Positions 6,364-14,983 of a DNA stretch of 35,206 nucleotides are shown here, piece by piece; positions within the stretch are counted from its first letter, which is position 1; each line of letters starts with the position of its first letter. The notes under the pieces were generated by a model that worked only from the letters and a program-made list of their open reading frames with translations, had not been told where the DNA came from and did no database searches. The translations under genes and the position numbers were made by a program. This stretch comes from an uncultured Lachnospiraceae bacterium (GTDB lineage Bacteria; Bacillota; Clostridia; Lachnospirales; Lachnospiraceae), in assembly GCA_902767135.1 (NCBI GenBank), contig CACXGE010000134.1, positions 1 through 35,206 of the forward strand, written 5' to 3'.

Positions 6364-8112
6364 CTACCGGAACTGACTCTGATACAATTCATAATAAAAT
6401 CCCCGCTGCCCCAGCAGTTCCTCATGATTTCCCTGCTCTATAATTTTTCCATCCTTCATTACCAGAATAATGTCTGCTTCCTTAATGGTAGACAAACGGT
6501 GTGCCACAATAAAGCTAGTTCTGCCTTCCATCATTTTGGCAAAAGCATTCTGAATCATCAACTCTGTTCTGGTATCAATAGAGGAAGTTGCTTCGTCTAA
6601 AATCAACATTGGAGGAAGACTGAGCATGATTCTTGCAATACAAAGAAGCTGTTTCTGCCCCTGAGAAAGTCCTTCGCCACCCTCTTTGATTTCCGTATCA
6701 TACCCTTTGGGCATACGTTGAATAAAAGAATGGGCATGGGCTGCTTTGGCAGCTGCAACAATTTCTTCCTCGGTGGCATCCGGTTTTCCCATAATCAGAT
6801 TTTCTTTTATAGTGCCCTCTCTCAGCCATGTTTCCTGCAACACCATGCCATAGGAGGTTCGAAGACTGTTTCTTGTCATATCACGGATATCTGTTCCATC
6901 TACTAAAATTTTCCCGCCAGTCACATCATAAAAGCGCATCAAAAGATTAATCATAGTAGTCTTCCCACAACCGGTGGGGCCCACAATGGCAACACGCTGT
7001 CCCGGCTTTACCTGCAGATTCAAATGTTCAATTAACTTTTGATTTTCTTCATAGGAAAAACTTACCTCCTGCAAATCCACACTGCCCTGCACCTGTTCTA
7101 ACACATAAGCTCCCTCTTTTTCCGGTGTCTGTGGTGTTTCATCAATAAAATCAAAAATTCTTGCGGCACAGGCAAAGGCATTCTGCAGTTCCGTAATCAC
7201 TCCTGAAATTTCATTAAATGGCTTCGTATACTGATTTGCGTAGCTTAAAAAGCAGGATAGCTGACCAACACTTAAATTTCCATTAACCACAGCAATGGCA
7301 CCGGTAAATCCTACCCCAGCATAAACCAGCCCATTGACAAATCTAGTGGCAGGATTTGTAATGGAAGAAAAGAAAATGGCTCGGAGAGAACATTTTCTCA
7401 GTCTTTCGTTTACCTCATCAAAACGCTCCAGCACATTGTCCTCCTGCAAAAATGCCTGCACTACCTTCTGATTGCCAATCATTTCGTCAATGATTCCCGT
7501 CTGCTCACCTTTCGTTTCCGACTGCAGCCGGAACATAGAATAAGTTTTCTTTGCAATAAAACTAGCCAACAGCAAAGAAACCGGTGTAATACAAACTACT
7601 ACAATGGTGATTTTAGGATTCAGCATAACCATAAAAAACAACGTTCCTAAAATCGTTACCACCCCTGTAAAAAACTGAGTGAATCCCATTAACAACCCTT
7701 CGGAAAACTGTTCCACATCTGCAATGATTCTACTGACAATCTCTCCTGAAGAATGACTGTCTAAATATTTCAGTGGAAGAATCTGTAGTTTTTCAAAGGC
7801 ATCCTTTCGTATGTCCCTGACCACATAATAGGAAATCTTGTTATTGCATACATTCATAATCCACTGAGCGGCTGCCACCACAAGAACCACAATAGCAGCC
7901 TCCCTTAAATATGCAAAAATTGAGGTAAAATCTACTTTTCCCTGCCCAATAATCAAGTCAATGGCATCACCAATCAAAATCGGTACATACAACGTAAGCA
8001 AGGCTGACACTGCTGCCAGAATTATAGATAACACTACCAGATACCAGTACTTCCCCACATAACGAAGCACTTTTTTCATTGTACTTTTCTCTTTACTTTT
8101 ATGCTTCGCCAT
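6364..8112 (-). CDS. ABC exporter half-transporter, canonical ATP-site subunit
   Basis: This 582-residue protein has an N-terminal six-helix exporter domain (residues about 20-310) and a C-terminal ATPase. The ATPase shows Walker A GPTGCGKTT, signature LSQGQKQ (second position altered from LSGGQ), Walker B MLILDEATS with the catalytic glutamate, and H-loop VAHRLST. The start at 8112 is chosen because GGAGGAG lies five bases upstream; it overlaps the end of the preceding gene by 14 bases. With that gene it forms a heterodimeric exporter of the TM287/288, BmrCD and LmrCD type, in which this subunit supplies the active Walker B and the altered signature. Such pairs export drugs or lipophilic compounds; the actual substrate is unknown. 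Confidence 0.88.
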   Translation of the reverse strand: MAKHKSKEKSTMKKVLRYVGKYWYLVVLSIILAAVSALLTLYVPILIGDAIDLIIGQGKVDFTSIFAYLREAAIVVLVVAAAQWIMNVCNNKISYYVVRDIRKDAFEKLQILPLKYLDSHSSGEIVSRIIADVEQFSEGLLMGFTQFFTGVVTILGTLFFMVMLNPKITIVVVCITPVSLLLASFIAKKTYSMFRLQSETKGEQTGIIDEMIGNQKVVQAFLQEDNVLERFDEVNERLRKCSLRAIFFSSITNPATRFVNGLVYAGVGFTGAIAVVNGNLSVGQLSCFLSYANQYTKPFNEISGVITELQNAFACAARIFDFIDETPQTPEKEGAYVLEQVQGSVDLQEVSFSYEENQKLIEHLNLQVKPGQRVAIVGPTGCGKTTMINLLMRFYDVTGGKILVDGTDIRDMTRNSLRTSYGMVLQETWLREGTIKENLIMGKPDATEEEIVAAAKAAHAHSFIQRMPKGYDTEIKEGGEGLSQGQKQLLCIARIMLSLPPMLILDEATSSIDTRTELMIQNAFAKMMEGRTSFIVAHRLSTIKEADIILVMKDGKIIEQGNHEELLGQRGFYYELYQSQFR

Positions 8113-9865
8113 GTTTCTCCTCCTTCTCGTACTGGGAATAATAAATTTCCTGATATACTTCACAGTTCTGCTTTAATTCCTCATGAGTTCCCATTCCTAC
8201 AATTTTTCCATCATCCAATACAATAATTTTATCTGCATGCATAATAGAAGATGCTCTCTGAGATACAATAAATACTGTCATAATGTTTTTCAGACCTGCG
8301 ATTGCCTGTCGCAATCTGGCATCTGTGGCATAGTCCAAGGCGGATGCACTGTCGTCCAAAATCAATATTTCCGGTTTCTTTACCACAGCTCTTGCAATGG
8401 AAAGACGCTGTTTTTGCCCGCCGGATAAATTTTTTGCCCCCTGACTTACTTGTGTTTCCAATCCTTCCGGCTTGTTATCTACGATTTCTTTCGCCTGGGC
8501 AATCTCTAATGCTTCCCAGATTTCCTGCTCTGTAGCATCTTCTTTTCCCCAACAGATATTTTCCCTGATAGTTCCTTTAAAAAGTACACTTTTCTGCATA
8601 ACAATGCCTACTTTTTGGCGAAGTTCTTTCAGGGAATAGTCTTTCACATCCTTACCATCCACCAGTACTTTGCCCTGACTTACATCGTAAAATCTTGGGA
8701 TAAGGTGAACCAATGATGTCTTTCCGGAACCGGTTCCCCCGATAATACCAATGGTTTCTCCCTTTTTCACCGTAAAAGAAATATCACTTAAGGCTTCTGC
8801 ACCGGCTCCCTGATAAGTCATTCCCACATGAGCAAATTCCACTTTTACTGCATCTTTGCGAATTTCTTCTTTTCCAATATCTTTTGAAGTTTTCGAGACA
8901 CTATTTATGTTTTCCCGGATGGATGGCTCCATCTCCAGTACATTTTCAATTCTGCCTGCACAGGCCAAAGCCTTCGTAATAGTTACAATCAGATTTGCCA
9001 ACTTAATCAATTCCACCAGAATCTGGGACATATAATTATATAATGCCACTACTTCACCCTGTGTAATATCTCCCTGATTTACACGAATGGCACCTACCCA
9101 CACCAACACGATAATTCCCAAATTAATGATAATGTAAGTCACAGGATTCATCAAAGCAGAAATTTTTCCTACCTTCATCTGCATCAAAGTAAATCCTTCA
9201 TTCTGACCATGAAATTCTGAAATTTCCGAAGCCTCTTTTCCGAAAGCGCGAATCACCCGGACACCGGTCAGATTCTCTCTGGTAATTCCCAATATTTTAT
9301 CTAATCCCGCCTGCACCTTCCGATACAACGGAATACTAATTGCCATAATTCCAAATACAACAAAAGACAGCAAAGGTATGGTAACTACAAATACCAACGC
9401 TGCTTTCACATCAATGGTAAATGCCATAATCATAGCGCCAAATACAATAAACGGAGAACGTAAGAATAAACGCAGCACCATATTAACCCCGGACTGTAAT
9501 TGATTAATATCACTTGTCATTCTGGTAATCATGGTTGCTGTCCCAATCCGATCGATTTCAGAAAAAGAAAGTCTCTGTATATGTTCAAACAGCGAATGTC
9601 TTAACTTTGTAGCAAAACCTGTGGCAGCTTTGGCGGCAAAATACTGGGCTGTAATAGAAGAAACAAGCCCCACCACACCCAAAAGCACCATCACACCACA
9701 CATCTTCAAAATATAATTTTTATCTCCGCTGCCGATACCCACATCAATAATAGCGGCCACCACCAAAGGCACAATCAACTCAAAAGAAGCCTCTAACAAC
9801 TTAAATAATGGACCTAATATGGTTTCTTTTTTATAATCCTTCAAATAAATTAACAGTTTCTTCAT
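8099..9865 (-). CDS. ABC exporter half-transporter, degenerate ATP-site subunit
   Basis: This 588-residue exporter half has a six-helix membrane domain (about 1-310) and an ATPase with Walker A GGTGSGKTS and a normal signature LSGGQKQR. Walker B reads ILILDDSASALD, with aspartate where the catalytic glutamate is expected, and the H-loop histidine is glutamine (VSQRASS). This combination is the known hallmark of the degenerate half of heterodimeric bacterial exporters, so it should be read as normal for the class and not as decay. It is preceded by a GGAG ribosome binding site, lies 31 bases behind the DJ-1 gene, and is translationally coupled to the next exporter subunit. Export of a toxic or signalling compound is likely; the substrate cannot be told. 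Confidence 0.88.
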   Translation of the reverse strand: MKKLLIYLKDYKKETILGPLFKLLEASFELIVPLVVAAIIDVGIGSGDKNYILKMCGVMVLLGVVGLVSSITAQYFAAKAATGFATKLRHSLFEHIQRLSFSEIDRIGTATMITRMTSDINQLQSGVNMVLRLFLRSPFIVFGAMIMAFTIDVKAALVFVVTIPLLSFVVFGIMAISIPLYRKVQAGLDKILGITRENLTGVRVIRAFGKEASEISEFHGQNEGFTLMQMKVGKISALMNPVTYIIINLGIIVLVWVGAIRVNQGDITQGEVVALYNYMSQILVELIKLANLIVTITKALACAGRIENVLEMEPSIRENINSVSKTSKDIGKEEIRKDAVKVEFAHVGMTYQGAGAEALSDISFTVKKGETIGIIGGTGSGKTSLVHLIPRFYDVSQGKVLVDGKDVKDYSLKELRQKVGIVMQKSVLFKGTIRENICWGKEDATEQEIWEALEIAQAKEIVDNKPEGLETQVSQGAKNLSGGQKQRLSIARAVVKKPEILILDDSASALDYATDARLRQAIAGLKNIMTVFIVSQRASSIMHADKIIVLDDGKIVGMGTHEELKQNCEVYQEIYYSQYEKEEKHGEA

Positions 9866-9896
9866 TTTTTACTCCATTTCTAAGTATCATTTCAAC

Positions 9897-10439
9897 TTAG
9901 TAAATAATCGAATTTTTAATCTCTTCCGCCTTTTCTGCACTAACTAACTTTTCAATTAACTTTAATCCAAAAGGAATCGCTGTTCCCATACCTCTGCTGG
10001 TTGTTACATTGCCATCTGCCTCCACCGGATTTGTGGTTACAATTCCTTTTAAACGGTCTTCAAATCCCGGATAACAGGTACATCTCTTTCCTTCCAAAAT
10101 TCCCAAGTCCCCCAGAACACTTGGTGCGGCACAGATAGCTGCTACTTCTTTTCCTGCCTTGAAGAATTCCACACATTTTTCTGTTACTGTGCTGCATTCT
10201 CCTAAATGAAGTGTTCCCGGCATTCCACCAGGTAATACAAGCATATCTGCTGTTTCAAAATCTGCCTGACTTAAAGTATTATCTGCAAGCACCGGAATCT
10301 TATGTGCCCCCATAACTTCTTTTTCTTCTTTTATGGAAACTGTAGTTACTGTAATTCCTGCTCTCCGCAACAAGTCAACTACTGTAAGCCCCTCAATCTC
10401 TTCAAATCCATCTGCTAAAAATACAATGACCTTACTCAT
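9897..10439 (-). CDS. DJ-1/PfpI family protein
   Basis: The 180-residue protein is a typical single-domain DJ-1/PfpI (ThiJ) member. It shows the acidic residue in FADGFEEIE near residue 15, the nucleophile-elbow cysteine in AAICAAPSVLG near residue 100, and TTSRGMGTAIPFGLKLI near the C-terminus. The family includes glyoxalase-type, stress-response and protein-repair enzymes, and sequence alone does not separate them. It is the first gene of an operon with the heterodimeric ABC exporter and is driven by a near-consensus promoter at 10490-10517. The pairing suggests a stress or detoxification unit, but that is inference. Confidence 0.85.
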   Translation of the reverse strand: MSKVIVFLADGFEEIEGLTVVDLLRRAGITVTTVSIKEEKEVMGAHKIPVLADNTLSQADFETADMLVLPGGMPGTLHLGECSTVTEKCVEFFKAGKEVAAICAAPSVLGDLGILEGKRCTCYPGFEDRLKGIVTTNPVEADGNVTTSRGMGTAIPFGLKLIEKLVSAEKAEEIKNSIIY

Positions 10440-10459
10440 GCTATCTACATCCTTTCTTC

Positions 10460-10488
10460 TTGCTAAATAGTAACAAATTGCATATAAT
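10460..10488 (+). promoter_or_regulatory. Promoter of the CYTH gene
   Basis: On the plus strand TTGCTA (10460-10465) and TATAAT (10483-10488) are 17 bases apart. The start would be near 10495, about 40 bases before the ATG at 10536. The two -10 boxes of the divergent promoters are only one base apart, so the polymerases should compete. Confidence 0.6.
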
Positions 10489-10489
10489 T

Positions 10490-10517
10490 ATTATAGTAAA
10501 AACAAATAAAATTTCAA
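10490..10517 (-). promoter_or_regulatory. Promoter of the DJ-1/ABC exporter operon
   Basis: On the minus strand TTGAAA (10512-10517) and a perfect TATAAT (10490-10495) are separated by 16 bases. Transcription should start near 10483 and enter the DJ-1 gene after a leader of about 45 bases. It overlaps the divergent promoter of the CYTH gene. Confidence 0.7.
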
Positions 10518-10535
10518 TGAAATCTGGAGAAAATT

Positions 10536-10994
10536 ATGGAAATTGAACGTAAATATTTGATTCACAATTTACCGGATAATTTAAAAAGTTATCCACATAA
10601 GAAAATTGAACAAGGGTACTTATGCACTTCCCCCGTGGTACGAATTCGAAGACAAGATGAACAATACTTTTTAACGTACAAATCTGACGGCTTAATGAGC
10701 AGGGAAGAATATAATCTTCCCTTGACCAAAGAAGCCTACGAACATTTAAAACCAAAAGCAGACGGTTATATGATATCAAAAATCCGATATCTTATTCCCT
10801 TAGATGATACCCACACCATTGAACTGGATGTGTTTGATGCACCTTTTGCCCCGCTCTATATGGCGGAAGTGGAATTCGCCACAATGGAGGAAGCTGAAAA
10901 TTTCACTCCGCCGGAATGGTTTGGAGAAGATGTAACCTTCGATGGCAGCTACCATAATAGTGCCATGAGCAAAGGTGCACATCTTAAAAAATAA
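10536..10994 (+). CDS. CYTH domain protein (triphosphate-tunnel fold)
   Basis: This 152-residue protein is a compact CYTH domain. It starts with the defining EIERKYLI signature (ExExK) and has further tunnel residues in VRIRRQDEQYFLTYK, IELDVFDAP and AEVEFATMEEA. CYTH proteins bind triphosphates and divalent metal; bacterial ones are inorganic triphosphatases or, rarely, class IV adenylate cyclases. A triphosphatase role is more likely for a stand-alone single-domain protein, but this is not shown by the sequence. GGAGA lies six bases before the ATG. It is the only gene on the plus strand in the window, divergent from DJ-1 and convergent with the next gene, whose 3' end it overlaps by 11 bases. 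Confidence 0.85.
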   Translation: MEIERKYLIHNLPDNLKSYPHKKIEQGYLCTSPVVRIRRQDEQYFLTYKSDGLMSREEYNLPLTKEAYEHLKPKADGYMISKIRYLIPLDDTHTIELDVFDAPFAPLYMAEVEFATMEEAENFTPPEWFGEDVTFDGSYHNSAMSKGAHLKK

Positions 10995-12300
10995 GACCAA
11001 TAGAACCTAAGAACTGTCGGAATGCTGAACCTACCATACCTTTTAAATGATGTAAAATTTCTGCTTTCACTTCCTGCAGTTCTTTTGCTTCTCCATGAAG
11101 CACATCTACTTGTTTTCCTTCTGGAAGTTCCACTGTATAATCGCCAAATACTATTTCTGTGTTTCCATACATTTCAATATTCGCATTACGGAATTCCACC
11201 TGAACTTTTCCTGTATCAATACTAATCTTTCCCTCTTTCTTATCGGTGGTTATCAGCCCCGACACTATAGCACTGATTCCGGTAATATCTTCTCTTGCTG
11301 TCAACTGAAATGCCTTATCCGCATCAGAATAATCTAATACAATTTCTCCATTTAAGATACCATTTCCATCCTTTGTTACCGTTGTAGAAAAACTGCTTTC
11401 AAATCCCGAGTTGTCTTCCTTCTCCTGTTCATTTCGTTTTAACACTAATTCATAACCATTTTCGACGTTTTCTACAGAAAGTTCACTGGTAAAACCGTTT
11501 CCATCCACAATTTCAGTGATTTCCACACCTTTTTCTTCACTGACAAACTTATTCACAATATCTGAATAACCATTGCTTTCAAATTCCGGATATTCTACAG
11601 CTAAATCCTGCAAAAAGAGTTTTATATCTTCCGCCCGAAAATTCACCTGATAAATATATCCTCCTGCCTGGGTATCTGTATTATCCTGTTTTTCCACCTT
11701 CATATGGTCATAAATCTGAACTAAATCCTTACTTAATTGTTTCTTATTCAGCAGTTCCTCAAGCTTTTCATATTTACTCTGGCTAACTGCCATACGAAAC
11801 AATTCTATATAGCCTTTTTGCAAAATAATCATGTTACGACGGTTAATTCCATAATTACTGCCCACTTCATAAAGATTTTCTGTATAATTTATCTTCAATA
11901 ATTTATCTTGAAATAACTCTGATGCAAGATATACATTGGTGTCATCACTGTACAGCTCCATTTCTACAAAGGGCATCCCACCCAATCCTGCATTTCCTGC
12001 CATTTTTACCATTCTATTAGATTTATCAATAGTTCCTTCTACTTCCGCCTTCACCGTAAACTTTGCGATATCCGAATATAATTCGCCAGACAGCTGCATA
12101 TCTTTTTCGTAAAACATATCCTCAAACCTGCAATAATCAAGATATTGATTCATCTGACTTTCTGTACTTACCTCAAAAAAATGCTGCATTCCCCTTAATG
12201 CTTCCACACGTTTATCTGCTTTCCCTGCAACTGCCACAACTACAATTGTAATTACTGCTACCGCCATTGTCGCAATAATGATTTTCCAGCCTTTCTTCAT
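10984..12300 (-). CDS. Membrane-anchored protein of unknown function
   Basis: No family was recognised. The 438-residue protein has one N-terminal hydrophobic segment (about residues 5-26, rich in Ala, Val and Ile) after MKKGWK, which should anchor it in the membrane with the rest outside. The remainder is hydrophilic, acidic and predicted rich in beta strands, with repeated patterns such as LSGELYSDIAKFTVKAEVEG and GELSVEN-like segments that resemble polymer-binding or lipid-binding outer-surface folds. The C-terminus (about 400-438) is helical and ends hydrophobic (FRQFLGSIGLIF). A GGAG ribosome binding site precedes the start. It follows the lacI terminator, so it may be transcribed separately; no convincing own promoter was found in the 44-base gap. 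Confidence 0.65.
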   Translation of the reverse strand: MKKGWKIIIATMAVAVITIVVVAVAGKADKRVEALRGMQHFFEVSTESQMNQYLDYCRFEDMFYEKDMQLSGELYSDIAKFTVKAEVEGTIDKSNRMVKMAGNAGLGGMPFVEMELYSDDTNVYLASELFQDKLLKINYTENLYEVGSNYGINRRNMIILQKGYIELFRMAVSQSKYEKLEELLNKKQLSKDLVQIYDHMKVEKQDNTDTQAGGYIYQVNFRAEDIKLFLQDLAVEYPEFESNGYSDIVNKFVSEEKGVEITEIVDGNGFTSELSVENVENGYELVLKRNEQEKEDNSGFESSFSTTVTKDGNGILNGEIVLDYSDADKAFQLTAREDITGISAIVSGLITTDKKEGKISIDTGKVQVEFRNANIEMYGNTEIVFGDYTVELPEGKQVDVLHGEAKELQEVKAEILHHLKGMVGSAFRQFLGSIGLIF

Positions 12301-12327
12301 TTTAATCTCCTTCTATCACATAAACGC

Positions 12328-12359
12328 TGAAAACTCCACTGACTTTAGTCAGCAGAGTT
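12328..12359 (-). terminator. Terminator at the end of the maltodextrin operon
   Basis: On the minus strand a stem with arms 12347-12359 and 12332-12344 (two wobble pairs, very tight loop, so the top pairs probably open) is followed by TTTT. It overlaps the last codons and stop of lacI. Some read-through into the next gene is possible since the T-run is short. Confidence 0.6.
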
Positions 12360-13388
12360 CTTCCTATTGTTTCTTGTTGATTCCCTCACTACAAGCTCTC
12401 CTTCAAAGAACTTGCGGGTATGCATTGATTTGTTACGTATTACATTAAACAATATCTTTGTTGCCTCTTTTGCAATAACCTCCATTGGCTGCCGGATTGT
12501 AGTTAATGATGGTGTGTAATAAGTTGCTATATCAATTCCATCAAATCCTGCCACCGCAATATCCTCTGGAACCTTTAATCCCTTATCATAAATTGCCCGG
12601 CATGCTCCAATTGCCAAACTGTCTGATATGGCAAACACTGCGCTAAGCTTTTCTCCTGACTCTAATAGTTCCGTCATCAATTGATAACCACATTCCATGG
12701 AATAGTCTTCACAGTCTTCCATATATTTCACCAATTTTTCATTTACTTTAATATTATTTTCCTGTAATGCTTTATAATATCCGGAAAGTCTTAATTTTCC
12801 AATACTTTCATCGTACATGGTTGCCGTAATAATGGCAATATCCTTGTGCCCCTGAGTACATAAATAGTCCACCATTTTGTAGCTTTCTTTTACGTCATCC
12901 ACTGACACTGCTGAGTACGTATCTTTCTGTTCAAACTGTGGCTTTGCACTTGTTACCAGAACGACCGGTGCCTGCAGCTGCTCCAGACTTTCTGAACTTT
13001 CTGAATAAAAACCACCTAAAAAAATAATCCCACACAGCCTTTTTTCTCTTTCTAATTCTAACGCTGCTGCAACTTCGTCCTCGTAGTATTCCACCTGATG
13101 AACTACCATGGAATACTTTTTCTTTCCAATTTCCTCCTCTATGACACGAATCATCCTACTAAAAAGGGGGTTATCTACCCCCTTGACTAAAACCGCAATG
13201 TTTTTGGAATCTGAACGCTTTAAGTTTCTTGCACTGTTATTGGGAATATAATTGGTTTCCCGAATAACATCCATAATCATCTGCTTGGTTTCCGGATTAA
13301 TATCCGGATGATCGTTCATAGCTCTTGAGACTGTGCTTACCCCCACGCCACACAGCTTCGCTATATCTTTTATGGTTATTGTTTCCAT
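12345..13388 (-). CDS. LacI-family regulator of the maltodextrin operon (MalR-like)
   Basis: The protein has 347 residues from the chosen ATG at 13388. The N-terminal helix-turn-helix (TIKDIAKLCGVGVSTVSRAMN) and hinge (NNSARNLKRSDSKNIAVLV) are typical of LacI/GalR regulators and the rest is a periplasmic-binding-protein-like sensor ending in a VAGFDGIDIATYYTPSLTTI stretch. AAGGTG lies nine bases before the ATG; a GTG 12 bases further upstream is less likely. It is the last gene of the operon malE-malF-malG-malQ-lacI, 32 bases behind malQ, so it would regulate its own transcription. Its likely operators are the sites at 18269-18316. By family and context it should respond to maltose or maltodextrin. 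Confidence 0.88.
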   Translation of the reverse strand: METITIKDIAKLCGVGVSTVSRAMNDHPDINPETKQMIMDVIRETNYIPNNSARNLKRSDSKNIAVLVKGVDNPLFSRMIRVIEEEIGKKKYSMVVHQVEYYEDEVAAALELEREKRLCGIIFLGGFYSESSESLEQLQAPVVLVTSAKPQFEQKDTYSAVSVDDVKESYKMVDYLCTQGHKDIAIITATMYDESIGKLRLSGYYKALQENNIKVNEKLVKYMEDCEDYSMECGYQLMTELLESGEKLSAVFAISDSLAIGACRAIYDKGLKVPEDIAVAGFDGIDIATYYTPSLTTIRQPMEVIAKEATKILFNVIRNKSMHTRKFFEGELVVRESTRNNRKNSAD

Positions 13389-13420
13389 ACACCCCGTCAC
13401 CTTACATTTATATCATATAG

Positions 13421-14908
13421 TTATTTTGCCAATCTTCCATACAATTTAGTCATATCTTTCATTTTTTCAATAATTTCATCGGTCAAATCTTCTTTGCCCA
13501 TGCGCCACTTCCAGTTTGTACCTAAAGTAGATGGAACATTGATTCTCGCCTCTTTACCAAGACCTAAATAATCCTGTAATGGAATAATACATGTCTTTGC
13601 AACGCTTGCCATTGCAAGGCGAATGAAATCCCAATGAATTTCTTCTTCTGGTGTATGTTCATTATTCATATACTCTTTTGCAAATTTTTTATCGCATTCC
13701 GGAATTCCTTCATACCAACCGCGAACAGTATCATTATCATGTGTACCTGTGTAAACAATACTATTATCTGTATAATTATGTGGTATATAATCACTTTCTT
13801 CTCGGGAATCAAATGCAAACTGTAAAATTTTCATTCCAGGATATCCTGTCTGCTTTAACAGCTCTAATACAGTGTCTGTTAAGAATCCTAAATCTTCTGC
13901 AATAATATCCATATCACCAAGCTTTGCATTTAATTTCTTAAACAAGTCATATCCCGGACCCGGCATCCATTTTCCGTTTACTGCTGTTTCTTCGCCATAA
14001 GGAATAGAATAATATTCATCAAATCCTCTAAAATGGTCAATACGAACTACATCATATAATTCAAAACAGTATGCAACTCTCTGAATCCACCATTTATATC
14101 CTGTCTTTTTGTGATACTCCCAGTTATATAAAGGATTTCCCCAAAGCTGTCCTGTTTCAGAAAATGCATCTGGCGGACATCCTGCAACTGCGATTGGCTT
14201 ATTTTCTTCATCGAACTGGAATAACTTTGGATTTGACCAGCTGTCAGAACCATCAAATGCTACATAAATCGGAATATCTCCAATAATCTTGATTCCTTTT
14301 TCATTTGCGTAATCCTTTAAATTCTTCCATTGTTTTGCAAATGTATACTGCTGAAATTCATAAAATGTAATCTCATCTGCCAGTTCTTCTCTATATCTTT
14401 TCATGGCCTTGGATTCTCTGCCACGGATGTCTTCATCCCATTCAATCCATGCCTTACCTTCAAATTTATTCTTTACTGCCATGTACAATGCATAATCATC
14501 TAACCAATATGCATTTTTTTCTTTAAATTCTACAAAATCCTGATTCTTTCTAATATTACTTCTTTCATACGCTTTTCTTAAAATGTCAAAACGTGCAAAA
14601 TAAATCTTTTCATAATCTATATAGTTTTCATTGTCACCAAAATCACAAGCATCACATTCTTCTCTTGTTAATAAACCTTCTCCAATCAGTGCTTCCAAAT
14701 CAATATAATATGGATTTCCTGCAAAAGTGGAAAATGACTGATAAGGGGAATCCCCATATCCGGTTGGTCCTAAAGGAAGAATCTGCCAGTAAGTCTGACC
14801 TGCTTCCTGTAACTGATCTACAAACCTATACGCTTCCTTTGAAAAAGTTCCAATGCCATAATCTGATGGCAGACTGGAGATTGGTAATAACACACCGCTA
14901 GCTCTCAT
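13421..14908 (-). CDS. malQ: 4-alpha-glucanotransferase (amylomaltase, GH77)
   Basis: The 495-residue length and the motifs fit GH77. The N-terminus reads SGVLLPISSLPSDYGIGTF, the nucleophile region VVRIDHFRGFDEYY, the general acid region IIAEDLGFLTD, and the third catalytic aspartate lies in YTGTHDNDTVRGW. The enzyme disproportionates imported maltodextrins in the cytoplasm, transferring glucan chains and releasing glucose. It has no signal peptide. It follows malG by 75 bases, a gap that holds a hairpin (14945-14971), and precedes lacI. No maltodextrin phosphorylase is encoded nearby, so the products must feed a pathway encoded elsewhere. Confidence 0.95.
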   Translation of the reverse strand: MRASGVLLPISSLPSDYGIGTFSKEAYRFVDQLQEAGQTYWQILPLGPTGYGDSPYQSFSTFAGNPYYIDLEALIGEGLLTREECDACDFGDNENYIDYEKIYFARFDILRKAYERSNIRKNQDFVEFKEKNAYWLDDYALYMAVKNKFEGKAWIEWDEDIRGRESKAMKRYREELADEITFYEFQQYTFAKQWKNLKDYANEKGIKIIGDIPIYVAFDGSDSWSNPKLFQFDEENKPIAVAGCPPDAFSETGQLWGNPLYNWEYHKKTGYKWWIQRVAYCFELYDVVRIDHFRGFDEYYSIPYGEETAVNGKWMPGPGYDLFKKLNAKLGDMDIIAEDLGFLTDTVLELLKQTGYPGMKILQFAFDSREESDYIPHNYTDNSIVYTGTHDNDTVRGWYEGIPECDKKFAKEYMNNEHTPEEEIHWDFIRLAMASVAKTCIIPLQDYLGLGKEARINVPSTLGTNWKWRMGKEDLTDEIIEKMKDMTKLYGRLAK

Positions 14909-14944
14909 TTTTCTAATCCTCTCTTTTCCTTTATGATAAGTTTT

Positions 14945-14971
14945 AGAGTACTCTCGCTACAAGAGCACTCT
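14945..14971 (-). promoter_or_regulatory. Intercistronic hairpin between malG and malQ
   Basis: Arms of ten bases (14945-14954 and 14962-14971) pair with one wobble around a seven-base loop. There is no T-run behind it on the minus strand, so it is more likely an mRNA-processing or stabilising structure than a terminator. Confidence 0.5.
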
Positions 14972-14983
14972 GATCCATTTTAA

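Noticed and set aside
46..10597. Three copies of the DnaA-box nonamer TTATCCACA at 46, 5704 and 10589
   Set aside because: They are kilobases apart, one is inside the CYTH gene, and no dnaA, dnaN or AT-rich unwinding region is nearby, so no replication origin is claimed.
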